NCBI GenBank assembly: GCA_031002005.1
Contig: CM061918.1
Location: 57,789,478 to 57,853,477 of the forward strand
Length of the DNA: 64,000 bases
From: Vandiemenella viatica
Lineage: Eukaryota; Arthropoda; Insecta; Orthoptera; Morabidae
Direction: 5' to 3'
Shown in pieces: positions 44,780-57,060 of the stretch. Positions within the stretch are counted from its first letter, which is position 1. Every line of letters begins with the position of its first letter. A program made the position numbers and the translations under genes. The notes under the pieces were generated by a model, which was not told the DNA's origin, made no database searches, and saw only the letters and a program-made list of their open reading frames with translations.

Positions 44780-44817
44780 CTGAAGAAGACGGCAGAGCCA
44801 GCCGTCGAAATATTGTG
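44780..44817 (+). ncRNA. Hammerhead-ribozyme-like core in PLE terminal repeat
   Basis: CTGAAGA (44780-44786, CUGANGA pattern) is followed by one A, a 6-bp stem GACGGC/GCCGTC with a 7-nt loop, and GAAA (44807-44810). PLE terminal repeats are known to carry hammerhead motifs. The extra A before stem II and the lack of a clear stem III with an NUH cleavage site make activity uncertain. The left arm holds the same core in inverse orientation (about 44282-44319). Confidence 0.38.
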
Positions 44818-44939
44818 TTTCCACAACACTATCCGGCGGTACACCCGTGAAGACTACATTGCTGTAAATATGAAAAATTAATATATATATATATATATAT
44901 ACACACCAATGAGCAGGGAAATGCTTTAAGGCGATAAAA

Positions 44940-45060
44940 CTAAGGATGGATAGGGAAATATGACCCAACTCTTACTAAAGATGAAGGTGGCTGGGACGAC
45001 AAACACAAAAAAACACAGTATTTCGGCAATAACCTTATTCATGCGAAAGCAAGAAGTGAG
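44940..45060 (-). mobile_element. PLE terminal fragment
   Basis: Minus strand: CGCATGAATAAGGTTATTGCC, GAAATACTGTG, then CCAGCCACCTTCATCTTTAGTAAGAG. An isolated terminus in the same orientation as several others. Confidence 0.65.
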
Positions 45061-45618
45061 ACACCAGGTGGAGTAAAATGTGTACACACTGACCACCATC
45101 ATGATTCACCAGCTAGAAGGGCAGCATTTCTGGACCAATGACAATGTGATGACTCATTTAAAGTCATTGGCGGTAACATTTTATGAAGAGGGTATTGGAC
45201 ACCTTGTCCACAGGTATGACAAATGCCTTAATCTTCAAGGTGATTATGTTGAAAAGTAACCATAAGTGTACATAACAGTTGGTAATAAAATATTTTTTCT
45301 GTGTCCATTGGTCTTTTATTTATGGCCTATCAGAGGTTGAAAAAAAGAAAAGAAAACTGCCCTTGTAGTTTGGGAACACACCACTAGGCCAGTAGAAAGC
45401 ATGAATAACACAAAGCTTTAATTATTTTACATAGTAATTGTTTCCCCTCCCCTTCTTAAACCATAAATAATTTCTTGGCTCCTTTTGGATGCATTTCTTC
45501 TCTCCTAATCCTTATATGAATTATGTCTTACCTTCATCACAGATTGTTCCATGATTTAATCATTAATAAATTTACAAAATGTCTTAATTATTCATTTAAA
45601 TTACAAGGAAATGGAAAA
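45061..45618. other. No recognised feature
   Basis: AT-rich sequence up to the start of duplication copy B. No coding frame, repeat end or RNA gene was recognised. Confidence 0.5.
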
Positions 45619-46573
45619 TGACTCATCACTCACCAAAGTTGGAGGCAGCGACGGGTGAAGAACATATATGATGAACACAAGAATACACAATATTTCAGTT
45701 TTACACCTTATTCATGCTGAAGAAATGAGTCATGTGGTTCGGGAGGTGTACACATGCTGAAGTTACCTACTTGACTCTATTTTAGTAATATAACAAAAGG
45801 GTACAGAATGACTGAGTGTGGTGGGTGAACAGTTAACATTCTGGCCTCGCATCTGGGAGGACGCGAGTTCGAATCCCCATCTGGGCATCCACATTTGGGT
45901 TTTCCATGGTTTCCCCAAATCACTCCAGGCAAATGCCGGGATGCTTCCTTCAAAAAGGCCATGGCCAAATTCATTCCCATTCCTTGTCCCCAGTCCCATC
46001 CTGCTCTAATGACCTTAGCCATCGACGAGGCATAAAGCATTAAGTAAAAAAAAAAAAAAAGGTAGGGAATGTTGAAACAAAAACAAAAATTATGCCAATA
46101 AATACAGACAGATAAATTTTGAAAAAAAATTGTAGCTAATTAAATGATAATATTATACTAATAATAATGAGTGATGTGTCAAAGAAAGGAATTTTATCGG
46201 TGGTTGAGGACAGGTGGGTGTCTGGTATCTAGAATATTTTGGTATGCAAGTTCCCATCTCCGAAGTTCTGAAGCAGTGGTGGTTTCAGGGAAAACTCTGA
46301 TCTGATGGTGAAGCAGTCAGTGAGGTTGTTGGAATTGTGGTAGTTACCATGTTATGGTATTGGGAGATTAAATTACTGGTGTAGACTGTTTGTCTGTGGC
46401 CATTCATTCTGGCCGAAAGTTGTTGTGTCATGTAGGAAACTTTGGCGTGTGCACACCTCCCAAACCAAATGACTCATTTCTACAGCATGAATAAGGTGTA
46501 GAAACGAAATATTGTGTTCGTCTTATGTGTTCTTAACCCGTCGCTGCCTTCAACTTTTGTGAGTGATGAGTCA
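45619..46573 (-). mobile_element. PLE with fold-back ends, copy B
   Basis: Counterpart of 1-965 with the same inverted arms (45619 to about 45755 and about 46447-46573), SINE (45812-46060) and minus-strand GIY-YIG remnant (46195-46440). A few bases in the arms differ from A. Confidence 0.8.
45812..46060 (+). mobile_element. tRNA-derived SINE, copy B
   Basis: Same insertion as 195-444, with the B-box-like GAGTTCGAATCCC, the GGGTTTTCCATGG body and a poly-A tail a few bases longer than in A. A CATTCC unit repeated in A is absent here. Confidence 0.8.
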
Positions 46574-47021
46574 TTTTTCCTTTCCTTGTAATTTATATTG
46601 CCAAAAAGCCATTTTATTTTTGCTTAGTTTAATTAATTATTCATTCACAATTTGTAATCACTACTAAATTCAAGAATTTTCATATTTCGTTGCTTTAAGA
46701 TACTATCACAAACTACTGAAGATTAGAGAATACCAGATCCACAAGTCGTTTTCTTTGATCCCTCCAATGCACTACCAAAATTTCTAATTTTTTGTGGTAA
46801 TGTATCCAGGTAAGTTTCTTCTTTATTGATGAAAGGCCTCGGATAAAACTTTTGTTTCTTACAATTGTGTAATATTGGCTGAGCTTTTGTTATATCCTGT
46901 GCTGTCTGAGCTTTATGCACATTTCCATCTTTCCTTGCGTTCCTAGGTAAATAATAATGCAAATGCAAAGAAGAGTCAACTTACTATTAGTCAACTTATT
47001 AGATACACAAATAAAAAAACA

Positions 47022-47775
47022 AAGGTTAATTATGGATATAAGGTGGGGAAAGAATTGCTTGCTGAAGACTTGAAATGTAAATATCTTGGCAATACTTTTG
47101 ATAACTAGCTTAACTGGACAGGACACATTGGACAGGTGGTAGGAAAAGGTTTCAAAGTTCTGTACTTGTTGGAGAGGGTGATGAGGGGATGTACGAGGGA
47201 AGTAAAGGAATTGGGTTACAAAACTTTGGTCAGACCATTGCTCGAATATGGTAGTGTAGTATGGGACCCTCATTTTACGTATCAAATGCAAGAATTGGAG
47301 AGGGTGCAAAAAAGGGCTGCTTGATTTGTTTCTGGAAATTATCGCAGAATGCAATCAGTGACGGATATGATAAAGGAGCTGGAATGGGATTCATTGCAGG
47401 ACAGGAGAAGGATGAGGAGGGTAATGGGAGTGTACAGGGCATATACTGGCAATGAGGCATGGAAAGATATTGGAGTAGGTATGAAAAGTAGTGCATGGAA
47501 GGGAAAAGATGACCATGACCACAAGCTGGCACTCGATTTCAGGCACAAGGGTGTGGGAAGATTCTCTTTTTTAGGTAAGGGTGACAGGGATTGGAATGAG
47601 TTACCAAGAGAAATGATGAGTAATTTACCGAAAACTTTGAAAGAATTTAAAGAAAAAATTTGTAGAGGGCAAATGTAGGTGGGTACAGGATGGGGGGAAG
47701 ATGGGTGTGTAGGGAAATTGCCACCGGAGCCTGTGCTCCATTGCAATTGAATTAAATTAAATTAATAAGAATTCA
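47022..47775 (+). mobile_element. LINE family 1, 5'-truncated, copy B
   Basis: Counterpart of 1395-2148, with the same in-frame stops. The natural ORF2 end (KICRGQM-stop, 47678) is preserved. Tail CATTGCAATTGAATTAAATTAAATTAAT. Confidence 0.88.
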
Positions 47776-47832
47776 TAACTGTTATTAATAAGATTCTTAT
47801 ACAACATACTGATGTTTTGAACTGGTCAACAG

Positions 47833-48024
47833 GAACATACTTCTGCAACTGAAAATGTGTCATTCATTGATATCCTTAGAGCTGACTGAACTGGATTCCA
47901 ATGGTACATTAAATCAAGAGACTATGGAGGCCTTTACTGCACTGGGAAATCTTTCAAGTCTCCGTTCGCTGATCCTAGACTGTGATGGGGATGATCCATT
48001 TGGAGTGCCTGCTCATGCGTTCAA
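47833..48024 (+). CDS. F-box/LRR gene, exon 4
   Basis: A 192-bp symmetric exon (acceptor CAACAG, donor GTAAGT). Its first base completes the Arg codon left by exon 3 at 39398, and its last two bases form Lys with exon 5. It encodes LLQLKMCHSLISLELTELD, then LSSLRSLILDCDGDDPFG. Of the two copies this one is placed correctly to continue the F-box gene. Two residues differ from copy A. Confidence 0.86.
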
Positions 48025-48259
48025 GTAAGTGCTTTAATTTTCTTGAAATACTTAAAACCATATCTCATAAACTCACTGACATTAAACTTTTGTGATACCT
48101 TCCTGTTATGTGCCATAAACAGTGGTTGTTTTTTTATATCATTCTTGGAATTGAATTAATGTAACTAAGATTTTTAAAATTAATTGCTGCATTTGAAATA
48201 TTACAGTTTGCTTTATTTCAGATATTCTATTACCTTGTTTCCTATGTTCTTTCTTATAG

Positions 48260-48436
48260 GTCAGGTAACCTTTCACACCTGTGGGTGCTTGACATAACTG
48301 AATGCAAAATTGAGAATAATTGTATGGAGGCAATCTGTACAAGCTGTCCTGAACTGCAACAGTTACTTCTGAAACGTTGCAATGGACTCAATGATGAAGC
48401 CCTCAGGCTATTACATCAGCTCAGAAAGCTAAAGAA
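48260..48436 (+). CDS. F-box/LRR gene, exon 5
   Basis: A 177-bp symmetric exon after a 235-bp intron; acceptor TTCTTATAG, donor GTATGT. LRR content: HLWVLDITECKIENN and CPELQQLLLKRCNGLNDEALRLL, the second a typical cysteine-containing LRR. One residue differs from copy A (Ser in CTSCPEL). The next intron is about 11.6 kb and contains most of the duplicated transposons. Confidence 0.86.
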
Positions 48437-50116
48437 GTATGTGACTGGTTTATTGAATATGATTTTTGTTAAAATATTTTAGCATCTGTTGAACAGGAAT
48501 AATAAAGTAAGCCCATCACTTGCCAAAGTTGAAGGAAAATTGTATATAGTTGTAAGGTATCTATTAAATTTTGTAACTGCGTGACAAAATTTTATTGTCA
48601 GAACCGTGAGTTAGATTCGATAATATTGTATTTTATTTAATTTTTATAGTCAGTTTCTATGTTAATTTAAGCGAGAAAGCAGATGTTCACAGTTTTGAGT
48701 ATTTTGCATTGCATCAGTTTCAAGCTGTGAGTAGTATTTCGAAAGTTCGTATCAATATATTTATTTTCGGCTAAACTATTAAAGTTACGATATTTTTCAT
48801 AATATATTGAGTTAACGTTTGCTATAAGATCTAGCGATCTGCAAAATTTCAGAGAGAGGCCAAATTTTATGACGAAACCTTTCTGACATGCAATTTGGTA
48901 TATGATCAGCCTTCCAGAAACTACCCATGTGAAGTTATCAGTTTGCCGTTTCCCACGGTTCGTGAGAAAGCAGGTAGACACCTAGAATTTTCCTTGTTCA
49001 CAGTAGCAGAACAGTCAGTTGGCCAGAGTCGTTCAGAAACTGTGAGCGCGTCAAGATTTAAGCTCATTCTGTCAGGAATAGTGCGTGCGATAAGATGTAG
49101 GCTTAGTAGACCAGCAAGTTTCATATTAAACACTACTGTGCAAGATTTATTTTGGCACAATGTAGGTTCGCATATTTAAGTTTTATTACAATGCAGCAGT
49201 GAAGTAGTATTATGCCATGTGGGACCTCGGGATTACTTAAGTATCGGTCAGTTTCAAACCAAGTGTAACAGTGGAAGGGCATAACGATCTTTTACTTACT
49301 TACAAGTGATAATCAATTGTACTTTGAACTTTAGGGTGTGGTCTGGCTTGAATGGATTAATTGAACTTGCAAACTTTCTTCTGTGACTTTCATTGCCTAT
49401 CCAGTTATTGCTGTGCAAGATTTTCAGAATATGGTGAATTTAAACAACATCTGACTTTTAATTACATTATTTACTTATACCTTTTACTTAGCTTGAGGTA
49501 AAAAAGAAGCTGAGTGGTGACCTGTGTATCATAGCATAGTCATAACTGGTCATATTCAAGGCTTACACATGGTCAGAGTCAAGACAAAGCCTTTTGCCTC
49601 CACCCCTAGGCAAAGCTTGTTGTCTTACATAGTGACTAAAAACAACATTTTGGTCATAGCAATTACTCGTGATTGTAGAAGATGAAGCACATGGCTACCT
49701 TGATGCAAGACATGGTCAACTCAGATACAGTAATTCATTGACCACAGATGCTAATGCAAACCAAGTCATTCAAAATGTCATGTTTTCCTGTGTTTGTGTA
49801 ATTTTTTTGTCACTGCAACTGTAGTATAGCAAGGCTTTCAGCTGTTTGTTTAAATCTAAAAAGGTTATTTTTTATTAGAGGATATAGGAGTTAAGGCAGT
49901 AGAACTAAATAATTTGATGTCAGGTATAGATAACATGTACAGGACCACTTAATGTGTATACAATCATTTTAATAAGGGGTTTACAAAGGGACAATGTTCA
50001 TAAATGGAAGGAATTTGATACATAAAATTTATGGTGTGAGGAACAGATGTTCTGAAAACCTGTATGTGATTAAATTATGAAAATATAATAAGCACACAAT
50101 ATTCTCAGTAATTAAA
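48437..50116. other. Intron, mostly unassigned, copy B
   Basis: Counterpart of 2813-4487, with many small indels. No additional feature was recognised. Confidence 0.5.
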
Positions 50117-50658
50117 TATCCTACACAAACAATTCTTGTTAAAATAGGCCAAGTCTCACACTTGTGTATTGACAAAAAGTTATGAGATCTTCTTCAGAGC
50201 CAAGTCTATGCCTTACAGTGTGTATTCACATCACTTTGTGAAACAGAATGGTCTCCCTCGGTGTCAGAGATCATTTATTTAGAATTAAAAAAATTGTTGT
50301 GACTTGGACGTTATGCACACCATGTTTTAGTAAACCTATGTAAATACCTTAAATGCATTACTTTATCAAAGTCACAAATACATAAAAGCCATCATTTCCC
50401 TCACATTTTTTAAACTTGACAAGAGTATACTATGCCTTCCATTTCAGTAAAAATTATTACATGCATAAAGGCAAAGCCACCATATTTTTTTTATCCTGAA
50501 TAAACAATCTATGACACCAAGATAAACCATTCTTTTTCACAAAGTGAATACACTCTGTAAAGTGCTGACTTGGCTCAGAAGAGGATCTCATAACTTTTTG
50601 CCACTACATCAGCATGAAACCTGGCCTATTTTTACAAGAATTGTTTTGTGGGAACTTA
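50117..50658. mobile_element. Fold-back (MITE-like) element, copy B
   Basis: Counterpart of 4488-5016. The right arm keeps a GAGGATCTCATAA segment that is deleted in A, so the inverted repeat is longer and probably closer to the original form. Confidence 0.65.
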
Positions 50659-50659
50659 C

Positions 50660-52284
50660 TTTTTTTTTGTAAGTTGATCACTTATTCTGAATCCTCACTC
50701 ATATGCAGTGATTCCATTTGAAAATCAGTGAATAAGAACATTTCATAATTTATGACATCGATATATGTTACCAACACTGCACCATTCTCTGAAAACAATC
50801 AGTGTGAACTGTAGTCGAGCAATACAGATTACGTCTGGTTTAACTACCTACATAAGTAAATAATGAGTAACTTCAACACTAAGCAAAGGAACAAAGTAAA
50901 TTTTAAGAAATTAGCTAAACCAGCTGATGTCTATGCATTAAAGAAATTTTAGGCCTATTACTTCACCCAGAGCAAAGCAATTAACCTGCAAATATGTGCC
51001 AGAATCTTTCATGTTTTTTATTGTAGTTAAATAAATATGGGGATGAAACCATACCTATGATTAGTGGAAGTATAATGGAATTTTTATATCAGGTTGTTGT
51101 GGTCGAAGTAAAATTTTGAATTTCACTAACTTCCAAAGTAGGGAAATGAAAGAACTAAAATTTAACACATTATTTAAACTTAGTAAGCTCACTCTACAAT
51201 GAAAATCTTAGGTATATAAAGATATTAATGTAGAAAGTCGTTTCATGTTAGGGGTAGGTAAGAGATAGATATATGGGAATTTATGAGTTTCAGACTTCTG
51301 TTATAATATGTGGGTCAAATGTTACATGTGTATCAAATTTCAGCTTTCTACGACTACAGGAACAACATTAGAATTTTGATGACCATCAGTGAGTGAGTGA
51401 GTGGGTGACAAAATCACTGATGTTTGTATCTGAATAACATCCAAACTAACAATAGTAACAAAATAAAATTTAGTATGTTTGATAAGACTGCTGATCGCTA
51501 TGCATAACAGAAATTTGAAACATGTAGCATCAATATGACCAAAGAAATTGAGGTACAAACATGGTCTGAATCACTTCGATAAAAGGGTAGGCATTGCCAC
51601 CATTGACTCTACTTGACGGGTTGTCAGGCACTAACTGTTCATCGGAGGCTAGTGATATACAGCTTGGTTTGAACTGTGGCCATAATGTTACCTAAGGAGA
51701 AGAGATTGATAGGTAACTATCTCAGTTGCCATCCAATTGGAAAAACTCAATTAGAAAAAGTAGATGATGAATAATAAAGTTCACTTTAGCCTCATATAAA
51801 TTTGAAGTTCACTGTATTCTTCATAAAAAAAAATTACAATCTATTGGCATCAGAAATTCTTTTGCAAAATAATAATTGCAGGTACAGAAGAGTAAATCAA
51901 AGTTAAGTAAACTCTCACAGACCTCTAACTGATAACATTCTAAATTGTTTTCATTAAAAAATATTGTTACAAACTGGTAATTATATGACACAATTAGTAT
52001 CTGGAATACATGATTCTAAATAATTGAATTTTTAAAGGGGGCATAATAACTAAAAGAAAATTTTGAAGTAAAAGGAATGGTAAAAGTTTTGTTTTAAAAT
52101 ATAAAAGGAAAAAGTTAATAAGTAATATTAAATATAGCAGTGGCAAGTACATATAGAAAGAAATAGATAAGTAGGTTAATAACTCATAAATAAAGTTTAG
52201 CACAATAGAAAGTCATAAAACAAAGGGACTGGAATTAAAAAATAATTTTTCAATATTAAGAGGTTTATTAGAAATATTATAAAT
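50660..52284. other. Intron, no recognised feature, copy B
   Basis: Counterpart of 5017-7215 without the LINE insertion; the empty insertion site is at about 50842-50853. Nothing else was recognised. Confidence 0.5.
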
Positions 52285-52292
52285 ATATAGGG

Positions 52293-52473
52293 CATGGGCG
52301 CCGGCAGGATTGCTTCTAGGGGGTGCGACCCGGGATGTATGGGATGTATGTAGGGGGGTGCACCAGGGCTGTAATTGGTGCTCCCCACCCCCTATCGGCC
52401 CAAATTTCCGGGCGACCTGGGATGTCAGGGGGGTGCAAGTGCACCCCCTTGCACCCCCCTCCCAGTGCCCATG
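52293..52473. mobile_element. hAT-type MITE, internally deleted copy B
   Basis: Same insertion as 7224-7483, with the perfect duplication ATATAGGG (52285-52292, 52474-52481). About 79 bp of the interior is missing between the GCTTCTAGGGGG and ACCCGGGATGTATGGG parts, and a GGGATGTAT unit is duplicated. Confidence 0.85.
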
Positions 52474-52687
52474 ATATAGGGAGAAAATGGAATTTTAGTA
52501 AAAATCCACTTCAATAAATTCTCTCAGCAAAACCATGGTATATTTCAATATACATATAACAACATAAAGTGTTAAGAATAATTTAATCTTCGTATACCAG
52601 AATTTGGTAATAATTGGTAAGAATTTATAGACCATAGGGATGTGGCAAGTAAAGATTTCACAGAAACTTATAAATCACCAGGGACAC

Positions 52688-52772
52688 TTCCGGAACATTC
52701 TAGAAGGATTAGAGTATGGTAAAGCCTGAACTCTCGAATCTGGAGGGGGGGGGGGTGGGGGTGACTCTATAA
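52688..52772 (+). promoter_or_regulatory. Heat-shock-type promoter, copy B
   Basis: The four nGAAn units (52688-52705) and the TATAA (52768-52772) are unchanged from copy A, although the G-run between them differs in length and composition. Confidence 0.5.
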
Positions 52773-54000
52773 GAGCAGTAGTAGGCTTGGTCTCAAAGTC
52801 AGCCAGTTATTATTCAGTCATTAGTTAGTCAGTCAGGCAAGCAGTCAGTTGGGAAGGCATGCATCACTTGCAATAAGATAACTGGCAGTTTTAAGACTTT
52901 GAAATTTTGTTGATGGAACTGTTTCAGTGATAGATCAATGTCAACAGCTTTGTGCACTTTGAATTATGTTGGTAGCACAGTGAACTGAACTTAGAAGAAT
53001 TTTGATAGTTGTATTGAGTTATAGAAATTCCTGCAAGTGTAGATAATTTTGGATTTATCTACAATATGGTTATCTTAGACTGTTATAGTTTGAATACACT
53101 TATTAAGAGAAATCAACTTGCATTTATAATGAGCGAAACTGATAAAACATTATACTTCTGCTCAGTATAACTTCTGATATCAATAAAGTGATAAAGATTT
53201 TAAGAATACACAGTTCAGTTTGTTAGTTGAACTTCCTTCATCAGTTACTCAAGAGAACTGTTTAGTAAATCATAGTCTTTTGCTGGCAACTTAGGAGTAA
53301 AACGGTTTAGAAGTTATCTGAGTAACATGGTCATAGTTTTACAAAACCACTTCAAAAAACTATTCAAATATCAACAACCATCCTTCCTTCAACCCTGATA
53401 AATTATTTTTCCTTTCCATATTACAATAGCCTCAGGCTCCTTTTTTACTCCTTTCTGTCTGAGATAGTAACTGTCAAGTTATTCTTATTTTGGTATTACA
53501 GATTTGCTAATGAAGAATTGTTTGTTTTGAGGTAGAAAATGATGATTTGTATGAAAAGCAGTGTACAAGTCTTTGTTCTGTTATACCACTTAAATGCTTA
53601 AAAAGTATAGGTAGATGACTACACCAGATTTCAGTATTAGTAGTGGCTTACTGATTTACAGCCTCTCCTCTATGTATGTTCTACCAAAACTGTTGTTTGT
53701 TTTCTCTGAATATCTCTCTGTTTCACTCCATTTTCAGCAGTTACCCATGATCCCACCTGCAGTCAACAAAAAGATTGAAGAATTATCAGCCCTTCAAAGG
53801 TCTCACATGCTGCAGTCATTCTCACTCCCAAAAATCCACACACCCCTACACTATACCTACTTTCCAAAATCCATAAGCCTTGAAACACTGGATGTCCCTT
53901 AGTTGCTGCTTATGGATCTTCCGCAGAATGTATCTCTCCTTGGCGGACCAACATCTAAAATCCATATTCAGTTAGCTCTCCTCCCATATCAACTATAATA

Positions 54001-54145
54001 ATTTAATTTAATTGCAATGGAGCACAGGCTCCGGTGGCAATTTCCCCATACCCCCAACTTCCCCCTATCCTGCACCCACCTACATTTGCCCTCTACAAAT
54101 TTTATCTTTAAATTCTTTCAATGTTTTCGGTAAATTATTCATCAT
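54001..54145 (-). mobile_element. LINE family 1, short 3' end, copy B
   Basis: Counterpart of 9009-9154: tail and final ORF2 codons only. Confidence 0.8.
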
Positions 54146-54339
54146 AGAACTTCCTCCATATCACTACTGTGCCTACATCTCTTCCCACTTAATCTATGCT
54201 GGTAATGGTTGATGCTACATCCTTGTACACCAACAATCCTCATTGTCACAGTCTCAATGGTATGGAATATTTTCTAGATGAGTGCTCTGGCTCCTCATGA
54301 ACACCCTTTCTCACCACCATGGCTCACATGATATTTAAA

Positions 54340-55062
54340 TAATTTAATTTTATTATTTTTTATATAATTGCAATGCAGCACACACTCCGGTGACAATTTC
54401 CCTACATTCCCATTTTCACCCTTTTCCTGTACTTTTGCCCTCTACAACTTTAAATTGTTTCACTGGTTTTGGTAAATTATTCATTAATTCCCTTGGTAAC
54501 TTATTCCAATCCCTGACCCATAACCTACAAAACAAAATCTTCCCACACCCTTGTGCGTGAAATTGAGTGCCAGCTTGTGGTCATAGTCATCTCTTCCCTT
54601 CCATGCATTACTTTGAACTCTTACATCCATATCTTTCCAAGCCTCATCAGCAATATATGCCTTGTACATTCCCATGGCTCTCTTCACCCTCCTCTTGTCT
54701 TCCAATAAATCCCATTTTAGCTCTTTTATCATGTCAGTTCCTGACTGTGTTCTGGAGTAGTTTTGTGAGACAAATCTAGCATTCCTTCTTTGCATCTCTT
54801 CCAACTCCAGTATATGATTCCCAAAATGTGGATCCCATACTAAACCACCATTTTCAAGTAATTGTATGGCCAAAGTTTTGTAACCCAATTCCTTTACTTC
54901 TCTCGTAAATCCCCTCATCATTCTCTCAAACCAGTGAAGGATTTTGAAACCTTTTCCAATTACCTGTCCAATGTGTTCTGCCCAGTTGAGCTTTTTATCA
55001 AATATTATGCCATGATATTTACATTTGAAGTCTTCAACAAGCAATTCTTTCCCAATCATTTT
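54340..55062 (-). mobile_element. LINE family 1, diverged subfamily, copy B
   Basis: Counterpart of 9345-10083. It is also open for 191 codons on the minus strand (55059 to 54484), with several replacements relative to A, for example in the PLLENGG and QRRNARF region. A GGTACCCCCCTAC-like segment of the UTR is deleted. Confidence 0.85.
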
Positions 55063-56704
55063 CTTCTACAATGGCAGTATCAACCACCAAATCTGTGACA
55101 CTGTTATGGGTACTTATGTGGCTCCTTCATATGCAAACCATTTTCCTAGACCACCTCAGGCAGACTGCTCTTGTGGTTCAGATTAATAGATGACATATTT
55201 ATGACCGAGACACATAATGAAAACAACCTTCTTAGCTTTTTGAACAACCTTAGTTCCTACAAAACCATTAGTTTAAGTCCCATTTACACACTCAGTCAAC
55301 TTTCTTGGATGTATTCCTCTCCAGTGGCTGTCTCAGCTACTCAGTCTACATCAAACCTATTGACTGTAATAGTATCCCCATTTTAAATAAGACACCTTTA
55401 TCACACCAAATGTTGCCTTCCGTACAGCCGTGGTATTTGTAGCAGTTGTATAGGCTTTGATCAGCAGTCCCTTGCACAGTATTCCAACAACATCTACCAA
55501 ACCTGATATCTCGCAATAAACTTCAATAAACTTCTAGTCCACAAACACTCTCATCCTTGGCCAAGAGACACTCCAATTGCTCCTTACCACACAACAAACT
55601 GTATTTTGAGATATGTAACATGCGTCATTGTTCCACCACCTCCTTAACTAACCTTATCACTTGGGAAATCTTTCCCATCCTAGGTCAAGCCACCTGTGAA
55701 ACATTCCACATAAAATACCAGTAACTATTGCCTGGATTTTGACATAGATTTATCCACCAATCAACTAATCAAACATTAGAATGAACAATCATAGACAAAT
55801 GATATTCACTCACAATCCAGACCACCCAGTAGCTATCAATGATACCTCCATGACACCAATAATTTTAATTCTTGCTTCACCATCCATGCTATCAAATTTC
55901 TCCCAAACAACAACAATCCTTCTGAACTTAAAAGATGAAAACTGGCCTAGCTGAACATTCTGGGAACCTTGCAACCACCTTGTTTCAACTTAAGGTAATA
56001 CTAAGTAATTGCTTGAAATTTTATTTTTTCCCTTCTCTAGTGTCACCTTAAACCACTCTAAAATAGAGGTGATTTTTAAATTCAGTTTAATGTTCATGTT
56101 TATTTACTTTTCTATTTTATTTTTGTTTATTTATGTATTTTATATTTTGTTTGATTTTGCTATTCAATTATTTTGCCCACCCATATTTTATACCATATAT
56201 TATATATTTACTAACTTTTCAATGCTCATGTATTCTCTGCCATTTGTTTGAACTTACTCTCGCCATTTACCTTGCTCAATGGTCAATATTTGAGGCCTTT
56301 GCCTACTACATCCATACCATTTCTTGTTCTGTTGTTGACGGAGGTCCAAGACCTGAAAACTGCAATGTTTCTTTCATTTGTGTCCATTACATGCATCCTC
56401 TCTGCCCTGCCATCCACTAAGGTAAGAGGTGGTTCATTTCCTTAAATTGAAATCTTATCATATGTACTACAGTCTTAAGTCTCCCATCATACAGTATGTC
56501 GGTAGCTATTAATCAAATATCTTTACAAACATCAAAAAAATCATGGGCCCCAGCTGGTTCTATAGATAGTTCTCGGTAGTTACATTTCAAAATTAATATT
56601 GTAGTAATAAACAGTAAATAGAAATAATATATACCAAATTCTCAATTTTAAGTGGCAGCAGCAAATATGTAGAGTTGCAGATGTAGGTAAGACTTAAGAA
56701 CATT

Positions 56705-57060
56705 AATTTAATTGCACTGGAGCACACACTTCAGTGGCAATTTCCCTACACACCCATTTCTCACCCCCTCTTTCCTGTACCCACCTACGTTTGCCATTTA
56801 TAAATTTCAACTTTAAATTGTTTCAAAGTTTTTGGTAAATTATTAATTAATTCTATTGGTAACTTATTCCAACCCCTCATTCCCTTACTAAGGAAAGAAA
56901 ATCTTCCCACACCCTTTTGCCTAAAATTGAGTGTGTGGTTGTAGTCATGGTCATCTTTTCTGGTTCATGCATTACTTTTAATTCTTGCACCAATTTCTTT
57001 CCATGCCTCATGACTAATTTATGCCTTCTACATTCCCCTCACTCTCTTGGACAAGTGAGA
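56705..57060 (-). mobile_element. LINE family 1, decayed 3' end, copy B
   Basis: Counterpart of 13381-13735, with a shorter C-run in the UTR. The frame is broken throughout. Confidence 0.75.

Larger units (their letters stand above)
44237..44862 (+). mobile_element. PLE fold-back copy with 159-bp inverted terminal repeats
   Basis: The arms 44237-44395 and 44704-44862 are near-perfect inverted repeats. Each contains TATATAAGGAAGAGCGGC (a TATA-like promoter candidate), a CTGAAGAAGACGGC...GCCGTCGAAA hammerhead-like core, AATATTGTG, and a GGCGGTACACCCGTGAAG end. Between them is a plus-strand PLE C-terminal coding remnant. It has the same plan as 1-965: an inverted terminal repeat joined to a 5'-truncated coding end. 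It belongs to a PLE family distinct from the palindrome at 30112. Confidence 0.85.
53612..56445 (+). mobile_element. Penelope-like element, nested copy B
   Basis: Counterpart of 8620-13121 without solo LTR 1. SLPKIH is at about 53825, the DAASLYTN region at about 54210 (decayed), GTYVAPSYAN at about 55110, LIDDIF at about 55185 and GIY-YIG remnants at about 55600-55960; the terminus CCATCCACTAAGGTAAG is at about 56410-56430. LINE pieces 54001-54145 and 54340-55062 interrupt it. Confidence 0.78.

Noticed and set aside
44881..44901. TA dinucleotide runs (also about 30450-30472) as regulatory sites
   Set aside because: They are simple microsatellites inside or next to PLE 3' UTRs.
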